In this document: piece after piece, positions 1-8,473 of the stretch | How positions within the stretch are numbered: the stretch's first letter is position 1 | Layout: each line of letters begins with the position of its first letter | Assembly (NCBI RefSeq): GCF_001190945.1 | Contig: NZ_CP011112.1 | Coordinates: 3,410,001 to 3,474,000 of the forward strand | Direction of reading: 5' to 3' | Length of the DNA: 64,000 nucleotides | Source of the DNA: Luteipulveratus mongoliensis | Lineage (GTDB): Bacteria > Actinomycetota > Actinomycetes > Actinomycetales > Dermatophilaceae | The notes under the pieces: generated by a model | The model's input: only the letters and a program-made list of their open reading frames with translations | Told to the model about the DNA's origin: nothing | Database searches by the model: none | Position numbers and translations under genes: made by a program

Positions 1-734
1 GGGCCACGCAGCGCAATGAGCAGGCTCATGAACGGGTGACCGATGTAGGAGTCGCCCCAGTCGAAGAACGTCGCCGCCTCGGCCTCCTCGACGCTCGAAC
101 CCGCACAGAACACGTTGTTGGTGTGCACGTCGTCGTGTTGCAGCGAGAGCGGCACCGGGCCTTCCTGCAGCACCCGCGCCGCTTCCTGGAGGACCGGCTC
201 GGCCCCCGACAGCGGGTCACCGGGCGTAGAGCGGCGGCGCCACTGTCGCACCAGGTCTTCAGGTGTGAGGCGAACGAGGCCGGCCGCGAGCAGGTCATGC
301 TCGGAGTCGACGGCCCGCCGCTGGAGGCGGGCGTACCGATGCAGCACCACAGCCCATTGATCCAGCATCGTGCTGGAAGTGGCCACATCACGGAGGGTCG
401 GCCCACCGTCCGGGAGCAGCAACCAACCGCGCGCCGCGTCGGTCGCCCACGGTGTCAGGACGAGCTCGGGCGTACGCGCACCCAGCACGTCATAGACCGC
501 CGCCTCGTCCGCGCCCGTCGGTGAACATGCCTTCATCCAGGCGATGCCGTGGTCGATCTGCAGGCGCAGCTGGGTGGACCAGGCGCGGACCCGAGTCTGC
601 TCGACCTCGCCCGTACGCCGGATGCCTCGGCTCGCCAGCGCCTGATCGATCCAGGCGGTCGCCTCGGCACGCCACGAAGGGCTCGACCAGATCGGGCTCA
701 GTGGACGGTCGGGCGTCTCGTGCAGCACCTGCAT
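1..734 (-). CDS. Aminoglycoside phosphotransferase (APH)-family protein, 3' end cut off by the window
   Basis: Reading leftwards from the ATG at 734, 244 codons stay open to the window edge. Kinase-fold motifs are present: a catalytic-loop HxD (LQHDDVHTNN, with the two Asn after it) and a metal-binding DWG (TFFDWGDSYIGHP). The order and spacing fit APH/choline-kinase-like phosphotransferases, which phosphorylate small molecules. The N-terminal half (MQVLHETPDRPLSPIW) contains no motif I recognise. A TAAGGT -10 box (741-746) lies six bases before the ATG and there is no Shine-Dalgarno, so the mRNA is probably leaderless. The substrate cannot be inferred. Nothing here shows that it is a resistance gene. 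Confidence 0.75.
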   Translation of the reverse strand, partial: MQVLHETPDRPLSPIWSSPSWRAEATAWIDQALASRGIRRTGEVEQTRVRAWSTQLRLQIDHGIAWMKACSPTGADEAAVYDVLGARTPELVLTPWATDAARGWLLLPDGGPTLRDVATSSTMLDQWAVVLHRYARLQRRAVDSEHDLLAAGLVRLTPEDLVRQWRRRSTPGDPLSGAEPVLQEAARVLQEGPVPLSLQHDDVHTNNVFCAGSSVEEAEAATFFDWGDSYIGHPFMSLLIALRG

Positions 735-740
735 CGGAGC

Positions 741-746
741 ACCTTA
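741..746 (-). promoter_or_regulatory. -10 box of the phosphotransferase gene, leaderless
   Basis: TAAGGT on the minus strand ends six bases before the ATG at 734. A weak -35 (TTGGCA) is 19 bases upstream. Transcription would start on or next to the start codon. Confidence 0.5.
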
Positions 747-796
747 GAATGTGAGCAGCCAATGCTGCCAACGGTTTTGGTCGCCGTCAGGACCGA

Positions 797-2671
797 TCAG
801 CGGTGCGGGTGGAGGCGGCTGATCAGCGAGGAGGCCACCGAGTCGCTGGTCAGGCCGATCTGCTCCAGCACCTGTCCGCGCGACGCGTGGTCGAGGAACT
901 CCTTGGGGATGCCGTAGCAGTGGACGGGCTGTGCGACGTCAGCAGCGCGAAGCGCGGCGGTCACCGAGGCCCCCACTCCTCCGGACACGAGGTTGTCCTC
1001 GATGACCGCGACCGTGCCCGCACGACGGGCCAGGCCGATCAGGTCATCGCTGACCGGCAGCACCCACCGAGGATCGACGACCATGACCGAATGTCCTTGC
1101 GCCTCAAGCTTTTCGGCGACACCGAGGGCTGTCGGACACATCGCGCCGACCCCGACCAGCAGGACATCGGGGTCCTGCTCGCAGTCATGGATCACGTCGA
1201 CGCTGCCGACCCGACGAACGGCTGCGATCGGCTCGGCCACATCACCCTTGGGGAACCGGATCACGGTGGGCGCGTCGTCGACGTCGAGCGCCTCGCGCAG
1301 CTGGGCCTTGACCTGCTCCCCGTCACGCGGCGCGGCCAGGTGCAGTCCGGGCACGATCGAGCAGATCGTCATGTCCCACATGCCGTTGTGCGAGGCACCG
1401 TCGCTGCCGGTCACGCCGGCCCGGTCGAGGACGAACGTCACGCCCTGGTGGTGCAGCGCGCAGTCCATCAGCAGCTGGTCGAAAGCACGGTTGAGGAACG
1501 TGGCGTAGACCGCGACCACCGGGTGCAGACCACCGAACGCCAGCCCCGACGCCATCGTCACTGCGTGCTGCTCGGCGATGCCGACGTCGAAGATGCGGTC
1601 GGGGTAGGCCTTGGCGAACCCGTCGAGGCCGACCGGGATCATCATCGCCGCGGTGATGGCGACGACGTCCTCGCGCTCGGCGCCGATGCGCACCATCTCG
1701 TCGTTGAACTCATCGGTCCAGATGCGACCCGACACCTCGAAGGGCAGCCCGGTCTCGGGGTTGAACTTGCCGATGCCGTGCCACTGGTCGGCCTCATCCG
1801 AGCTTGCCGGCTCGTAGCCGCGGCCCTTCTGCGTGAGCACGTGGACGATGACGGGGCCACCGAACGCGCGCGCGCGAGTCAGTGCAGCCTCCATGGCCAG
1901 GACGTCATGACCATCGACCGGCCCGAGGTACTTGATGCCGAGGTCCTCGAACATCCCCTGCGGCGCGACGATGTCCTTCATGCCCTTCTTGACCCCGTGC
2001 AGCGTCTCGTACATCGCGTTGCCGACGACAGGAGTGCGGTGCAGGGCGGACTTGCCCCAGTCGAGCACCCGCTCATAGGTGCGCGTCGTCCGGAGCGTCG
2101 CCAGGTGGTCGGCCAGCCCGCCGACGGTCGGTGCGTAGGAACGCTCGTTGTCGTTGACGACGATGACCAGCGGCAGGTCCTTGTCGACCGCGATGTTGTT
2201 GATCGCCTCCCAGGCCATCCCGCCCGTCAGCGCACCGTCGCCGATGACGGCGACCGTGTGCCGGTCACGCTGGCCCGCGAGGCGCCGCGCCTTGGCGATG
2301 CCTTCGGCCCAGGACAGGGAGGTGGAGGCGTGGGAGTTCTCGACGACGTCGTGCTCGGACTCGGCTCGGCTCGGGTAGCCGGACAGCCCGCCCTGCTTCT
2401 TGAGCTTGCTGAAGTCGTGGCGTCCCGTGAGCAGCTTGTGGACGTAGGACTGGTGGCCGGTGTCGAAGACCAGGGTGTCCTGCGGCGACTCGAACACCCG
2501 GTGCAGCGCCAGCGTCAGCTCGACCACACCCAGGTTGGGACCGAGATGTCCACCGGTACGAGAGACCGAGTCGACCAGGAAGTCGCGGATCTCCTGAGCC
2601 AGGTCATCGACCTGCTCCGGGGGCAGTGCCTTCAGATCGGCCGGGCTCGAGATGTTCTTGAGCAGTCCCAC
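797..2671 (-). CDS. dxs: 1-deoxy-D-xylulose-5-phosphate synthase
   Basis: First step of the MEP isoprenoid pathway: thiamine-diphosphate-dependent condensation of pyruvate with glyceraldehyde 3-phosphate, in the cytosol. The 624-residue product has the usual DXS length and start ([14 protein letters not shown]). Visible motifs are the ThDP/Mg site GDGALTGG...NN (about 144-159), [11 protein letters not shown], and the transketolase-like [15 protein letters not shown] in the second half. I chose the GTG at 2671 because GGAAGGA lies just upstream and the family N-terminus begins there. The frame stays open a further 56 codons upstream, but that stretch is not DXS-like. The next gene upstream (2769-3161) is co-directional, with a weak hairpin between them. 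Confidence 0.96.
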   Translation of the reverse strand: MGLLKNISSPADLKALPPEQVDDLAQEIRDFLVDSVSRTGGHLGPNLGVVELTLALHRVFESPQDTLVFDTGHQSYVHKLLTGRHDFSKLKKQGGLSGYPSRAESEHDVVENSHASTSLSWAEGIAKARRLAGQRDRHTVAVIGDGALTGGMAWEAINNIAVDKDLPLVIVVNDNERSYAPTVGGLADHLATLRTTRTYERVLDWGKSALHRTPVVGNAMYETLHGVKKGMKDIVAPQGMFEDLGIKYLGPVDGHDVLAMEAALTRARAFGGPVIVHVLTQKGRGYEPASSDEADQWHGIGKFNPETGLPFEVSGRIWTDEFNDEMVRIGAEREDVVAITAAMMIPVGLDGFAKAYPDRIFDVGIAEQHAVTMASGLAFGGLHPVVAVYATFLNRAFDQLLMDCALHHQGVTFVLDRAGVTGSDGASHNGMWDMTICSIVPGLHLAAPRDGEQVKAQLREALDVDDAPTVIRFPKGDVAEPIAAVRRVGSVDVIHDCEQDPDVLLVGVGAMCPTALGVAEKLEAQGHSVMVVDPRWVLPVSDDLIGLARRAGTVAVIEDNLVSGGVGASVTAALRAADVAQPVHCYGIPKEFLDHASRGQVLEQIGLTSDSVASSLISRLHPHR

Positions 2672-2750
2672 AGTCGCCGTTGTCCTTCCGTCCAGGTCGG
2701 TCGAGTCTACGTGGTGGACGCATACTCCCCCTGCAAGGTTCGCCTGCGAC

Positions 2751-2766
2751 TCCCTCCTCAGAGGGA
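2751..2766 (-). terminator. Weak hairpin between the 2769-3161 gene and dxs
   Basis: TCCCTC-CTCA-GAGGGA makes a 6-bp stem with a 4-base loop, three bases past the stop of the upstream gene. There is no T-run. It could be a weak terminator or an mRNA-end stabiliser. Confidence 0.35.
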
Positions 2767-2768
2767 CC

Positions 2769-3161
2769 TCACAGCCTCGGCGTGAAGGTCTTGCCCTGCA
2801 TCGCCTCGCTGACCAGCTGCGCGCTGCGAGCCGCCGCACGCAACCGGCGCCCCTCGGCGGCCAGGTGGTCCATCACCTGAGGCAGCGCCTGCTCGGGCAG
2901 ATACTGGCCGAGATCCACCCGGGCACCGCGATAACAGTCCCGCATCGCACCCAGCTGGGCGTCGATGTGCCTGCTGGCAATCCAGGCGAGGGCCGTCGGG
3001 TGGCGCTTCCAGGCGTCGTACGCGCGGAAGTCGGCCGGGCAGTGATCGAGCAGCCACGCGGTCGCGGGCCGCTCCCACCCGGGCGTGCCCGGTGGCGGCA
3101 CACCTGGCGGCCAGCCGGGCGGGCCCCCGCCCTGCGACTGCTGCCTTTCGCGACCTGACAC
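2769..3161 (-). CDS. Uncharacterised 130-residue protein, possibly SOS-regulated
   Basis: I do not recognise this family. The product has a short Gln/Gly/Pro-rich start ([16 protein letters not shown]) and then a helical, Arg/Ala-rich body with [23 protein letters not shown] and [22 protein letters not shown]. No signal peptide or membrane segment is seen. I chose the GTG at 3161 because GGGAGG lies just upstream. The frame is open further, but that would overlap the next gene. Its promoter (3189-3218) carries a near-consensus actinobacterial LexA box in the spacer, so DNA-damage induction is predicted. It lies between dxs and the LysR-hydrolase gene, all on the minus strand. Confidence 0.65.
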   Translation of the reverse strand: MSGRERQQSQGGGPPGWPPGVPPPGTPGWERPATAWLLDHCPADFRAYDAWKRHPTALAWIASRHIDAQLGAMRDCYRGARVDLGQYLPEQALPQVMDHLAAEGRRLRAAARSAQLVSEAMQGKTFTPRL

Positions 3162-3188
3162 GCGCCCTCCCGTTCTCGACCTGACTCG

Positions 3189-3218
3189 AGAGTAGAACAC
3201 GTGTTCGAATACAGGCAA
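3189..3218 (-). promoter_or_regulatory. Promoter with LexA/SOS-like box, upstream of the 130-residue gene
   Basis: On the minus strand there is TTGCCT (3213-3218), an 18-base spacer and TACTCT (3189-3194). The spacer holds TCGAACACGTGTTCTA (3193-3208), which matches the actinobacterial SOS consensus TCGAAC-N4-GTTCGA at 11 of 12 fixed positions. A repressor bound there would block RNA polymerase. The predicted start of transcription is about 20 bases before the GTG at 3161. Confidence 0.6.
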
Positions 3219-3228
3219 GCGTGGCGCG

Positions 3229-4416
3229 TCACCCTGGCTCGTTGCCGGCGCGGTGCTTGAGGCCGAACTCACCCGCAGCCCGCAGCGCATCGTGGGCGAG
3301 CGGAAGGAACGACCAGAAGATGTGGAAGACGTGGGCGTCGACGGGGTAGATCTCCAGCCGCGCGTTGACACCGTGCTCGACGGCACGCTCGGTGAGCGTC
3401 TGTGCGTCGGTGAGTCGTTCATCGCCGGCGGCGGCCTGGACGAGCAACGGCGGAAGGCCACTCAGGTCCGCGCGTAGCGGGTTGACGATGGGGTCGTCGG
3501 CGGGATGTCCGGCCAGATAGGCGTTGGCGAACCGACGTGCCTCGTGGAGGGAAACCAGATCGTCCTCCTCGCCATCACGATCCAGGCCGAAATCCAGCCA
3601 CGGGCACAGCAGTACCGCGGCACTCGGCAGCGGCAGGCCGCGGGCGCGCAGCGTGAGCAGCAGCGAGAGCGCTAAGCCTGCGCCGGAGGAGTCGCCCGTG
3701 ACCGTCACCTGCTTGGCAGGCGTTCCCCGATCGAGAATCCACAGGTACGCGGCAACCGCGTCGTCGAGGGCCGCAGGATAGGGATGTTCGGGCGCCAGCC
3801 GGTAGTCCGGAACCAGCGCCGTGGTGTTGCCGGCCGTGGCCAGCGCGGCGGCGTGCGACCGGTAGCCGAACGCGGAGCCGAGCAGATATCCCCCGCCGTG
3901 CAGGTAGAGCAGGGACGGAGGGTCCGCATGAGTCTCACCGACCACCAGGGCCGACACTCCGCCGGCGGTGACTGCGCGCACGTGAGTCTCCGGGGGCGGC
4001 GCGGAGCGGGCGTGGACGGCCTCCCAGGCGGAACGTACGGTCTCGATGTCCTCATCCAGCGCGACAGCGCGGACCAACGGCTGCCAGGTCTCGTCCATCC
4101 GTGCCGCGAGCTCGCCGCCGACCGATCGCGCGGCAGTCACAGCCGCGTCGACCTCGACCAGTACCGGCCGAGTCCTGTCCAGCAGTGCCTCGCCGGCCAG
4201 GGTGAGCTGCACCATCCGCGTTGACCGGATCAGGAGCTGGCATCCGATGAGCCGCTCAAGGGTCTGGATCTGACGGGTCAGGGCCGGCTGGGTGATGTAG
4301 AGCCGTTCGGCGGCACGCCGGAAGTTCAGCTCCTCCGCCACCGCCACGAAGCCGCGCAGATGCCGCAGCTCGAGCGTTTGCGAGGCGGGATCGACGCGCT
4401 CTGACACGAGGCTCAT
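3229..4416 (-). CDS. LysR-type HTH fused to an HSL-family alpha/beta-hydrolase
   Basis: This is an unusual fusion of 395 residues. Residues about 15-75 form a LysR-type winged helix (ELRHLRGFVAVAEELNFRRAAERLY, then ITQPALTRQIQTLE). The usual effector-binding domain is replaced by a complete hormone-sensitive-lipase-type hydrolase: oxyanion-hole HGGG (173-176), nucleophile Ser243 in GDSSG, a likely Asp332 and His362 (DAHVF). All catalytic residues are present, so it may be both a DNA-binding regulator and an ester sensor or esterase. The ATG at 4416 immediately precedes the HTH. It diverges from the Ddn-like gene at 4529 across 112 bases, the classic LysR arrangement, so that gene and the VOC gene are likely targets. 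Confidence 0.85.
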   Translation of the reverse strand: MSLVSERVDPASQTLELRHLRGFVAVAEELNFRRAAERLYITQPALTRQIQTLERLIGCQLLIRSTRMVQLTLAGEALLDRTRPVLVEVDAAVTAARSVGGELAARMDETWQPLVRAVALDEDIETVRSAWEAVHARSAPPPETHVRAVTAGGVSALVVGETHADPPSLLYLHGGGYLLGSAFGYRSHAAALATAGNTTALVPDYRLAPEHPYPAALDDAVAAYLWILDRGTPAKQVTVTGDSSGAGLALSLLLTLRARGLPLPSAAVLLCPWLDFGLDRDGEEDDLVSLHEARRFANAYLAGHPADDPIVNPLRADLSGLPPLLVQAAAGDERLTDAQTLTERAVEHGVNARLEIYPVDAHVFHIFWSFLPLAHDALRAAGEFGLKHRAGNEPG

Positions 4417-4528
4417 TGTCGCAGGGCATGACTGGCGCGCATCGCAGCCATGACCCATCGGCAATTCCGTCCTGTCGATCAGCCCGCCACGATGAACGAG
4501 ACCGCACGACGCACGAAGGAGAACGGAC

Positions 4529-4975
4529 ATGGCTGTCGCCGCTGATCTTGACCACGCCACCGACTCGCAGTGGGACTGGGTTGCCGAGCAGACCCGGACG
4601 TACCTCGCCTCGGGCGGAACCGAGGGGCACGAGGCGAACGGCGTGCGCATGCTCGTTCTCGCCACCACCGGCCGAGTCTCCGGACAGCCGCGACGCACGT
4701 GCCTGATCTATGGCACGTCGGAGGACGACTTCGTACTCGTCGCCTCGAAAGGAGGCGCTGACGAGGACCCCGACTGGTTCAAGAACCTTCAGGCCGACCC
4801 CATCGTCGGGGTCCAGGCGGGAACCCGACGACTGACGTGCCGAGCCCGTCTGGCGTCGCCCGCCGAACGAGTGGACCTCTGGCCGAAGATGGCACGCATC
4901 TTCCCGCAGTACGAGGAGTACGCCCAGCAGACCGAACGTCAGATCCCGGTGGTACTCCTGGCGGCTCAGGACTGA
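4529..4975 (+). CDS. Deazaflavin (F420)-dependent nitroreductase-family protein (Ddn-like)
   Basis: The 148-residue product has the split-barrel Ddn/DUF385 pattern: RMLVLATTGRVSGQPRRTCLIYG, then DDFVLVASKGGADEDPDWFKNLQADP. Relatives use F420H2 to reduce quinones or nitro compounds. AAGGAG precedes the ATG at normal spacing. The gene is divergent from the LysR-hydrolase fusion and 72 bases before a VOC protein, which suggests a small detoxification or catabolic unit under that regulator. The substrate is unknown. Confidence 0.88.
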   Translation: MAVAADLDHATDSQWDWVAEQTRTYLASGGTEGHEANGVRMLVLATTGRVSGQPRRTCLIYGTSEDDFVLVASKGGADEDPDWFKNLQADPIVGVQAGTRRLTCRARLASPAERVDLWPKMARIFPQYEEYAQQTERQIPVVLLAAQD

Positions 4976-5047
4976 GCCATCGACTCCAGCACCGTCGACC
5001 GACCACCATCCACGCCCGAACAGCACGAGACACAGGGAGCAGAACCC

Positions 5048-5485
5048 ATGCCCATCACGCTTCAGAACGTCGCCATCGCCGTCCGTGACCTCGACGAGAC
5101 GATCGCGTTCTTCACCGACCTCGGGCTGACCGTCCTCGGCCGTGACGAGGTCAGCGGCGAGTGGGCCGACACCTGCGTCGGCCTCGACGGCAACCACGCC
5201 AAGATCGCGATGCTCCAGACACCGGACTGCAATGGTCGTCTCGAGCTCTTCGAGTACATCCACCCCGACGCGATCGAGACGAGCCCCACCCAGCCCCACG
5301 AGATCGGGATGCACCGCGTCGCGTTCTCGGTGGACGACATCGACGAGGCCCTCAAGATCGCGGCGAAGCACGGCTGTTATCCGCTGCGCGGTGTCGCGAC
5401 GTATGGGGACGTCTTCAAGCTCACCTATCTCCGCGGCCCCAGCGGCATCCTCTTGATGCTCGCCCAGGAGCTGAACAAGAGCTGA
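5048..5485 (+). CDS. VOC-superfamily (glyoxalase/bleomycin-resistance-like) protein
   Basis: The 145-residue protein shows the two beta-alpha-beta-beta-beta modules of the vicinal oxygen chelate fold. The first is ITLQNVAIAVRDLDETIAFFTDLGL; the second is GMHRVAFSVDDIDEALKIAAKHG...LRGPSGILLMLAQ. Metal ligands cannot be assigned safely, and members may be isomerases, dioxygenases, lyases or binding proteins. AGGGAG precedes the ATG. It follows the Ddn-like gene in the same direction and is probably co-transcribed with it. Confidence 0.85.
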   Translation: MPITLQNVAIAVRDLDETIAFFTDLGLTVLGRDEVSGEWADTCVGLDGNHAKIAMLQTPDCNGRLELFEYIHPDAIETSPTQPHEIGMHRVAFSVDDIDEALKIAAKHGCYPLRGVATYGDVFKLTYLRGPSGILLMLAQELNKS

Positions 5486-5499
5486 GCGCGGGCGCTCCC

Positions 5500-5994
5500 T
5501 CAGCCGAGACGTTCGGCGTACGCCTTCTGGGCCGCGCCGAAGTGCTCCCACCAGTTCTGTGGCTCGCGGCCGGCGAGGTGGTCCGTGAGGAGTCGCAGGT
5601 ACGCGTCCCAGCCGGCCGCATAGCCTGCGGCCTGCGATCGCCCCAGTCGGGCATGGGTCAGGACCAGCACGCTCCCGTCACCGTCCGGCCGCACCTCGGC
5701 AGTGACTACGGTGGCGCCTGACGCATGCGGCCACTCGAACGAGAACCGTTGTGGCGCAACACATTCGATCACTCGACACTCGGGGACATCACCGTCGTCA
5801 AAGCAGATCGTGAACGCCTCCCCCACCCCGAACCGCCCCTCCACCGGCGCGAACCACCGCGCCAGCCGTTCGGGGTCGGTCACGGCATCCCAGAGATCGG
5901 CGGCCCCGCTGTCGTAGTGCTGCTCGAAGCGAACCTCCACGCTCTCGCCGTCGGTCGTGATGGTCGGGTCGAGCAGAGCGAACGGTGTGGTCAT
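5500..5994 (-). CDS. SRPBCC/AHSA1-like domain protein
   Basis: The 164-residue protein carries the START/AHSA1 signature: VRFEQHYDSGAADLWDAVTDPERLARWFAPVEGRFGVGEAF and a C-terminal helix ending WWEHFGAAQKAYAERLG. These proteins form a hydrophobic pocket, but the ligand is not visible from sequence. Its ATG overlaps the stop of arsR by four bases (ATGA), so the two are translationally coupled. ArsR-SRPBCC pairs are common in actinobacteria. The function of the pair is usually unknown. Confidence 0.85.
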   Translation of the reverse strand: MTTPFALLDPTITTDGESVEVRFEQHYDSGAADLWDAVTDPERLARWFAPVEGRFGVGEAFTICFDDGDVPECRVIECVAPQRFSFEWPHASGATVVTAEVRPDGDGSVLVLTHARLGRSQAAGYAAGWDAYLRLLTDHLAGREPQNWWEHFGAAQKAYAERLG

Positions 5995-6362
5995 GCGCTG
6001 TCCTCCTGTGTCGATTGGGCAGTGGGCTCCGTCGTACGACGGTGGCGTCCCCGCGTGCTCCGGCCGCGGGCGAGCTCGGTCCCAAGGGCATCGAGGCGTT
6101 GCGACCAGAAGCCCACGACCTCGGCGCACCACTGCTCGACGCCGTGGATGCCGGCCGGGTCGAGGGAGTAGACGCGTCGCTGGGCGTCGGCACGCGCCGT
6201 CACCAGACCTGCTTCACGCAGCACCCTCAGATGTCGCGAGACACCGGGACGACTGATCTCGAAACGGCCGGCGATCTCGCCCGCTGTCAGCTCCTCTCGG
6301 GACAGCAGCTGGACGATCTCGCGTCGCGTCTGGTCGCCGAGGGCCTCCCATGCGGTCTGCAT
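5991..6362 (-). CDS. ArsR-family winged-helix repressor
   Basis: The 123-residue protein has a typical ArsR fold: AWEALGDQTRREIVQLLSREELTAGEIA, the recognition region ISRPGVSRHLRVLREAGLV and a wing ARADAQRRVYSLDP. No clear metal-binding Cys pair is seen, so it probably belongs to the non-metal group often paired with SRPBCC proteins. The -10 TACAGT (6369-6374) ends six bases before the ATG, indicating a leaderless mRNA. Two tandem inverted repeats cover the promoter, which indicates autorepression. Confidence 0.9.
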   Translation of the reverse strand: MQTAWEALGDQTRREIVQLLSREELTAGEIAGRFEISRPGVSRHLRVLREAGLVTARADAQRRVYSLDPAGIHGVEQWCAEVVGFWSQRLDALGTELARGRSTRGRHRRTTEPTAQSTQEDSA

Positions 6363-6368
6363 ACGATG

Positions 6369-6403
6369 ACTGTAACCTATGCGTTACGTAACTTCCGGGT
6401 TAC
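6369..6403 (-). promoter_or_regulatory. arsR promoter with two adjacent GTAAC-N6-GTTAC operators
   Basis: GTAAC-CTATGC-GTTAC (6372-6387) is followed directly by GTAAC-TTCCGG-GTTAC (6388-6403), so a 16-bp perfect inverted repeat occurs twice head to tail. The first overlaps the -10 box (6369-6374) and the second sits at about -35. This is the expected layout for a dimeric repressor binding cooperatively to its own promoter. The last bases also contain the stop of the next gene (6400). Confidence 0.75.
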
Positions 6404-8421
6404 TGAAGATGTTGCTGGAGGAAGCGCAGCTGGTTCTGCAGCAGGCTCTCGGTCACAGGTACGCCCATCGCCTGATGACCAACACCCGGCAGGAGCAAGA
6501 GCTCGTGCTCACGGCCCGCGGCGAGCAGCGCCTCGGAGAACCGGACCGAGTTCGCGACGTGCACGTTTTCATCGGCGAGGCCGTGGATCAGCAGGAGCGG
6601 CCGAGTCAGGCCAGGTGCCGCCTGTACCAACGAGGCCGCGTCGTACCGCTCCGGGAACTCATCGGGATGGCCGAGGAAGCGCTCCCGCCAGTGCGTGTTG
6701 TACAGCCGCTGGTCGCTGACCCCCGCGCCTGCCACCGCCGCGTGAAAGACGTCCGGCCGGCGCAGCACGGCCAGTGCCGCGAGAGCACCACCGAACGACC
6801 AGCCGCGGATACCGACTCGGCTGAGATCCAGCTCTGGATGCAGACGCGCCGCCTCGTGGAGAGCGGCCACCTGGTCCTCGAGCACCGGACCGAAGAGATC
6901 GCCGTCGACCTCACGCTCCCAGTCGGGTCCGCGCCCCGGCGTGCCCGCGCCATCAACCGCGAGGACGGCAAAACCCTGCTCGGCGAACCACTGGGAGACG
7001 AGTGCTCGCCAGTCCAGCTCCGCGGTGACCTGCTGCCGCCCGGCTCCCCCGTAAGGGTCGAGCAGGACCGGCAACGGACCGTCAGCGGACGAGTGCCCGG
7101 ACGGCAGGTAGAGCCTCCCCCGCAGCTCGCGGGGACCGAGACGAACAGGCTCGCCACGCATCTCCAGGGCCGGCGCCTCGACAAAAGAGCGGACGAAAAC
7201 CGTTGCCATCCCATGCCTTTCGACCGTGACCTGCGCACCCAGGCGATCACCGGCTCGTACGACGTGCACCAGCGTGTCCCCGCGTTGTACGGCGGAGTGC
7301 ACGCCTGGCTCGGTGCTGACCCGCCGTACGCCCACGCCCGCGCGCCAGGTCCACAGATGGGTCTCGGTCGGCTCCTCCGATGCGGTGAACAGGATGTCGT
7401 CGCTGCCCGCATCCAGCACGGACCGCACCTGCAGTCCCGCCGGCGTGACGACCTCGCCGTCGACGGTCAGATGACGCGTGCCGTCCTGGTCGACGTGGGC
7501 GACGAGGGCACCGGCTGCAGAGCGCGCGGGCAAGCCCGCGATCAGCTGCACCCAGCTCGGGTCATGCTGCTCCGCCAGCAGCGTCGTCTCGCCGCTAACC
7601 GGGTTGATGCCGAGGACCTGAACGGTCCGTTGGTCACGTGACTGGACGACGGCGTACGGACCATGCGCATCCCATCCGGCGCCCACGAGATACTCGAAAG
7701 CCTCATGGTCCCAAGGGATCTCGGTCATGGCGCCATCGAGACCGAGGATCCACAACGTCACCGCAGGGTTCGTGGTCCCCGCTGCTGCGTAGCGGATCGT
7801 GCGCGGTGGCCGCGTCGGGTCGCTGGAGTCCGGGATGTGCCAGAGCTGAACGGCCGATGAGTCCACCCGCGCGACCATCAGCCGGTCACCATCGGGCGAC
7901 CACCAGTAGCCGCGCGGCCCGTCGACCGAGGTCTCACCCGTGAGATCGGCCGTCCCGAAGGTCACGTCCGGACCATCAGGTACGACGACCGCGCGGTCTC
8001 CCTTCCCATCGCCCTCGACCACCCGCAGTGCGCCGCTCGCGACGTAGGCGATCCGTCGGCCCGTTGGGTCAGGACGAGGATCGACCACCGGTCCGTCGGT
8101 GCGAATGCGTTGCGGCGCACGGCCGTTCAGCCGGACCATCCACAACCGGCCGTCGAGCGCGAACGCCACCACCTCACCCGAGCCGTCGACGGCGTACTGG
8201 CTCAGCGTCGCCGAACGACCTGACAGCGCAACGGGATCGGCCAGCACGCGTTCCTCGCCGGAGTCGACATCCAGCGCCCAGAGGCATGCCGACGGATCGT
8301 CTCCAGCCTGACTGCGCAGGTAGAGGACGGTGCGACCGTCGCCGGTGATGGCGAGCCCGGTGGGCTCTCCCAGAGTGAAGCGGCGGGTGCGGACGAGCTG
8401 ACTGGGCAGTGACTCCACCAC
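6400..8421 (-). CDS. S9-family (DPP IV/prolyl-oligopeptidase-like) serine peptidase
   Basis: The 673-residue protein has an N-terminal beta-propeller (TGLAITGDGRTVLYLRS, YWWSPDGDRLMVARVD, matching the DPP IV N-terminal family) and a C-terminal alpha/beta-hydrolase domain. The catalytic triad is visible: Ser542 in GWSFGG, Asp617 in HGLADEN and His649 in GVGHQ. No signal peptide is present, so it is probably cytosolic and cleaves short or proline-containing peptides. GAGAGG precedes the GTG start. It lies 52 bases downstream of the liv substrate-binding gene and may share that transcript, which would tie peptide breakdown to amino-acid uptake. Confidence 0.9.
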   Translation of the reverse strand: MVESLPSQLVRTRRFTLGEPTGLAITGDGRTVLYLRSQAGDDPSACLWALDVDSGEERVLADPVALSGRSATLSQYAVDGSGEVVAFALDGRLWMVRLNGRAPQRIRTDGPVVDPRPDPTGRRIAYVASGALRVVEGDGKGDRAVVVPDGPDVTFGTADLTGETSVDGPRGYWWSPDGDRLMVARVDSSAVQLWHIPDSSDPTRPPRTIRYAAAGTTNPAVTLWILGLDGAMTEIPWDHEAFEYLVGAGWDAHGPYAVVQSRDQRTVQVLGINPVSGETTLLAEQHDPSWVQLIAGLPARSAAGALVAHVDQDGTRHLTVDGEVVTPAGLQVRSVLDAGSDDILFTASEEPTETHLWTWRAGVGVRRVSTEPGVHSAVQRGDTLVHVVRAGDRLGAQVTVERHGMATVFVRSFVEAPALEMRGEPVRLGPRELRGRLYLPSGHSSADGPLPVLLDPYGGAGRQQVTAELDWRALVSQWFAEQGFAVLAVDGAGTPGRGPDWEREVDGDLFGPVLEDQVAALHEAARLHPELDLSRVGIRGWSFGGALAALAVLRRPDVFHAAVAGAGVSDQRLYNTHWRERFLGHPDEFPERYDAASLVQAAPGLTRPLLLIHGLADENVHVANSVRFSEALLAAGREHELLLLPGVGHQAMGVPVTESLLQNQLRFLQQHLQ

Positions 8422-8473
8422 GCCACCCTCTCAGGCGAGCGTGGTGGCTCACTGCCCAACCGGTCGGCTCGGG

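Noticed and set aside
803-2785. Long open frame antisense to dxs
   Set aside because: It mirrors dxs third-position GC bias and has His/Asp/Arg/Val-rich low-complexity composition with no motif; dxs is certain.
4417-4528. LysR binding site (T-N11-A palindrome) between the fusion gene and the Ddn-like gene
   Set aside because: Only weak partial symmetry was found; no convincing site can be named, although binding there is expected.
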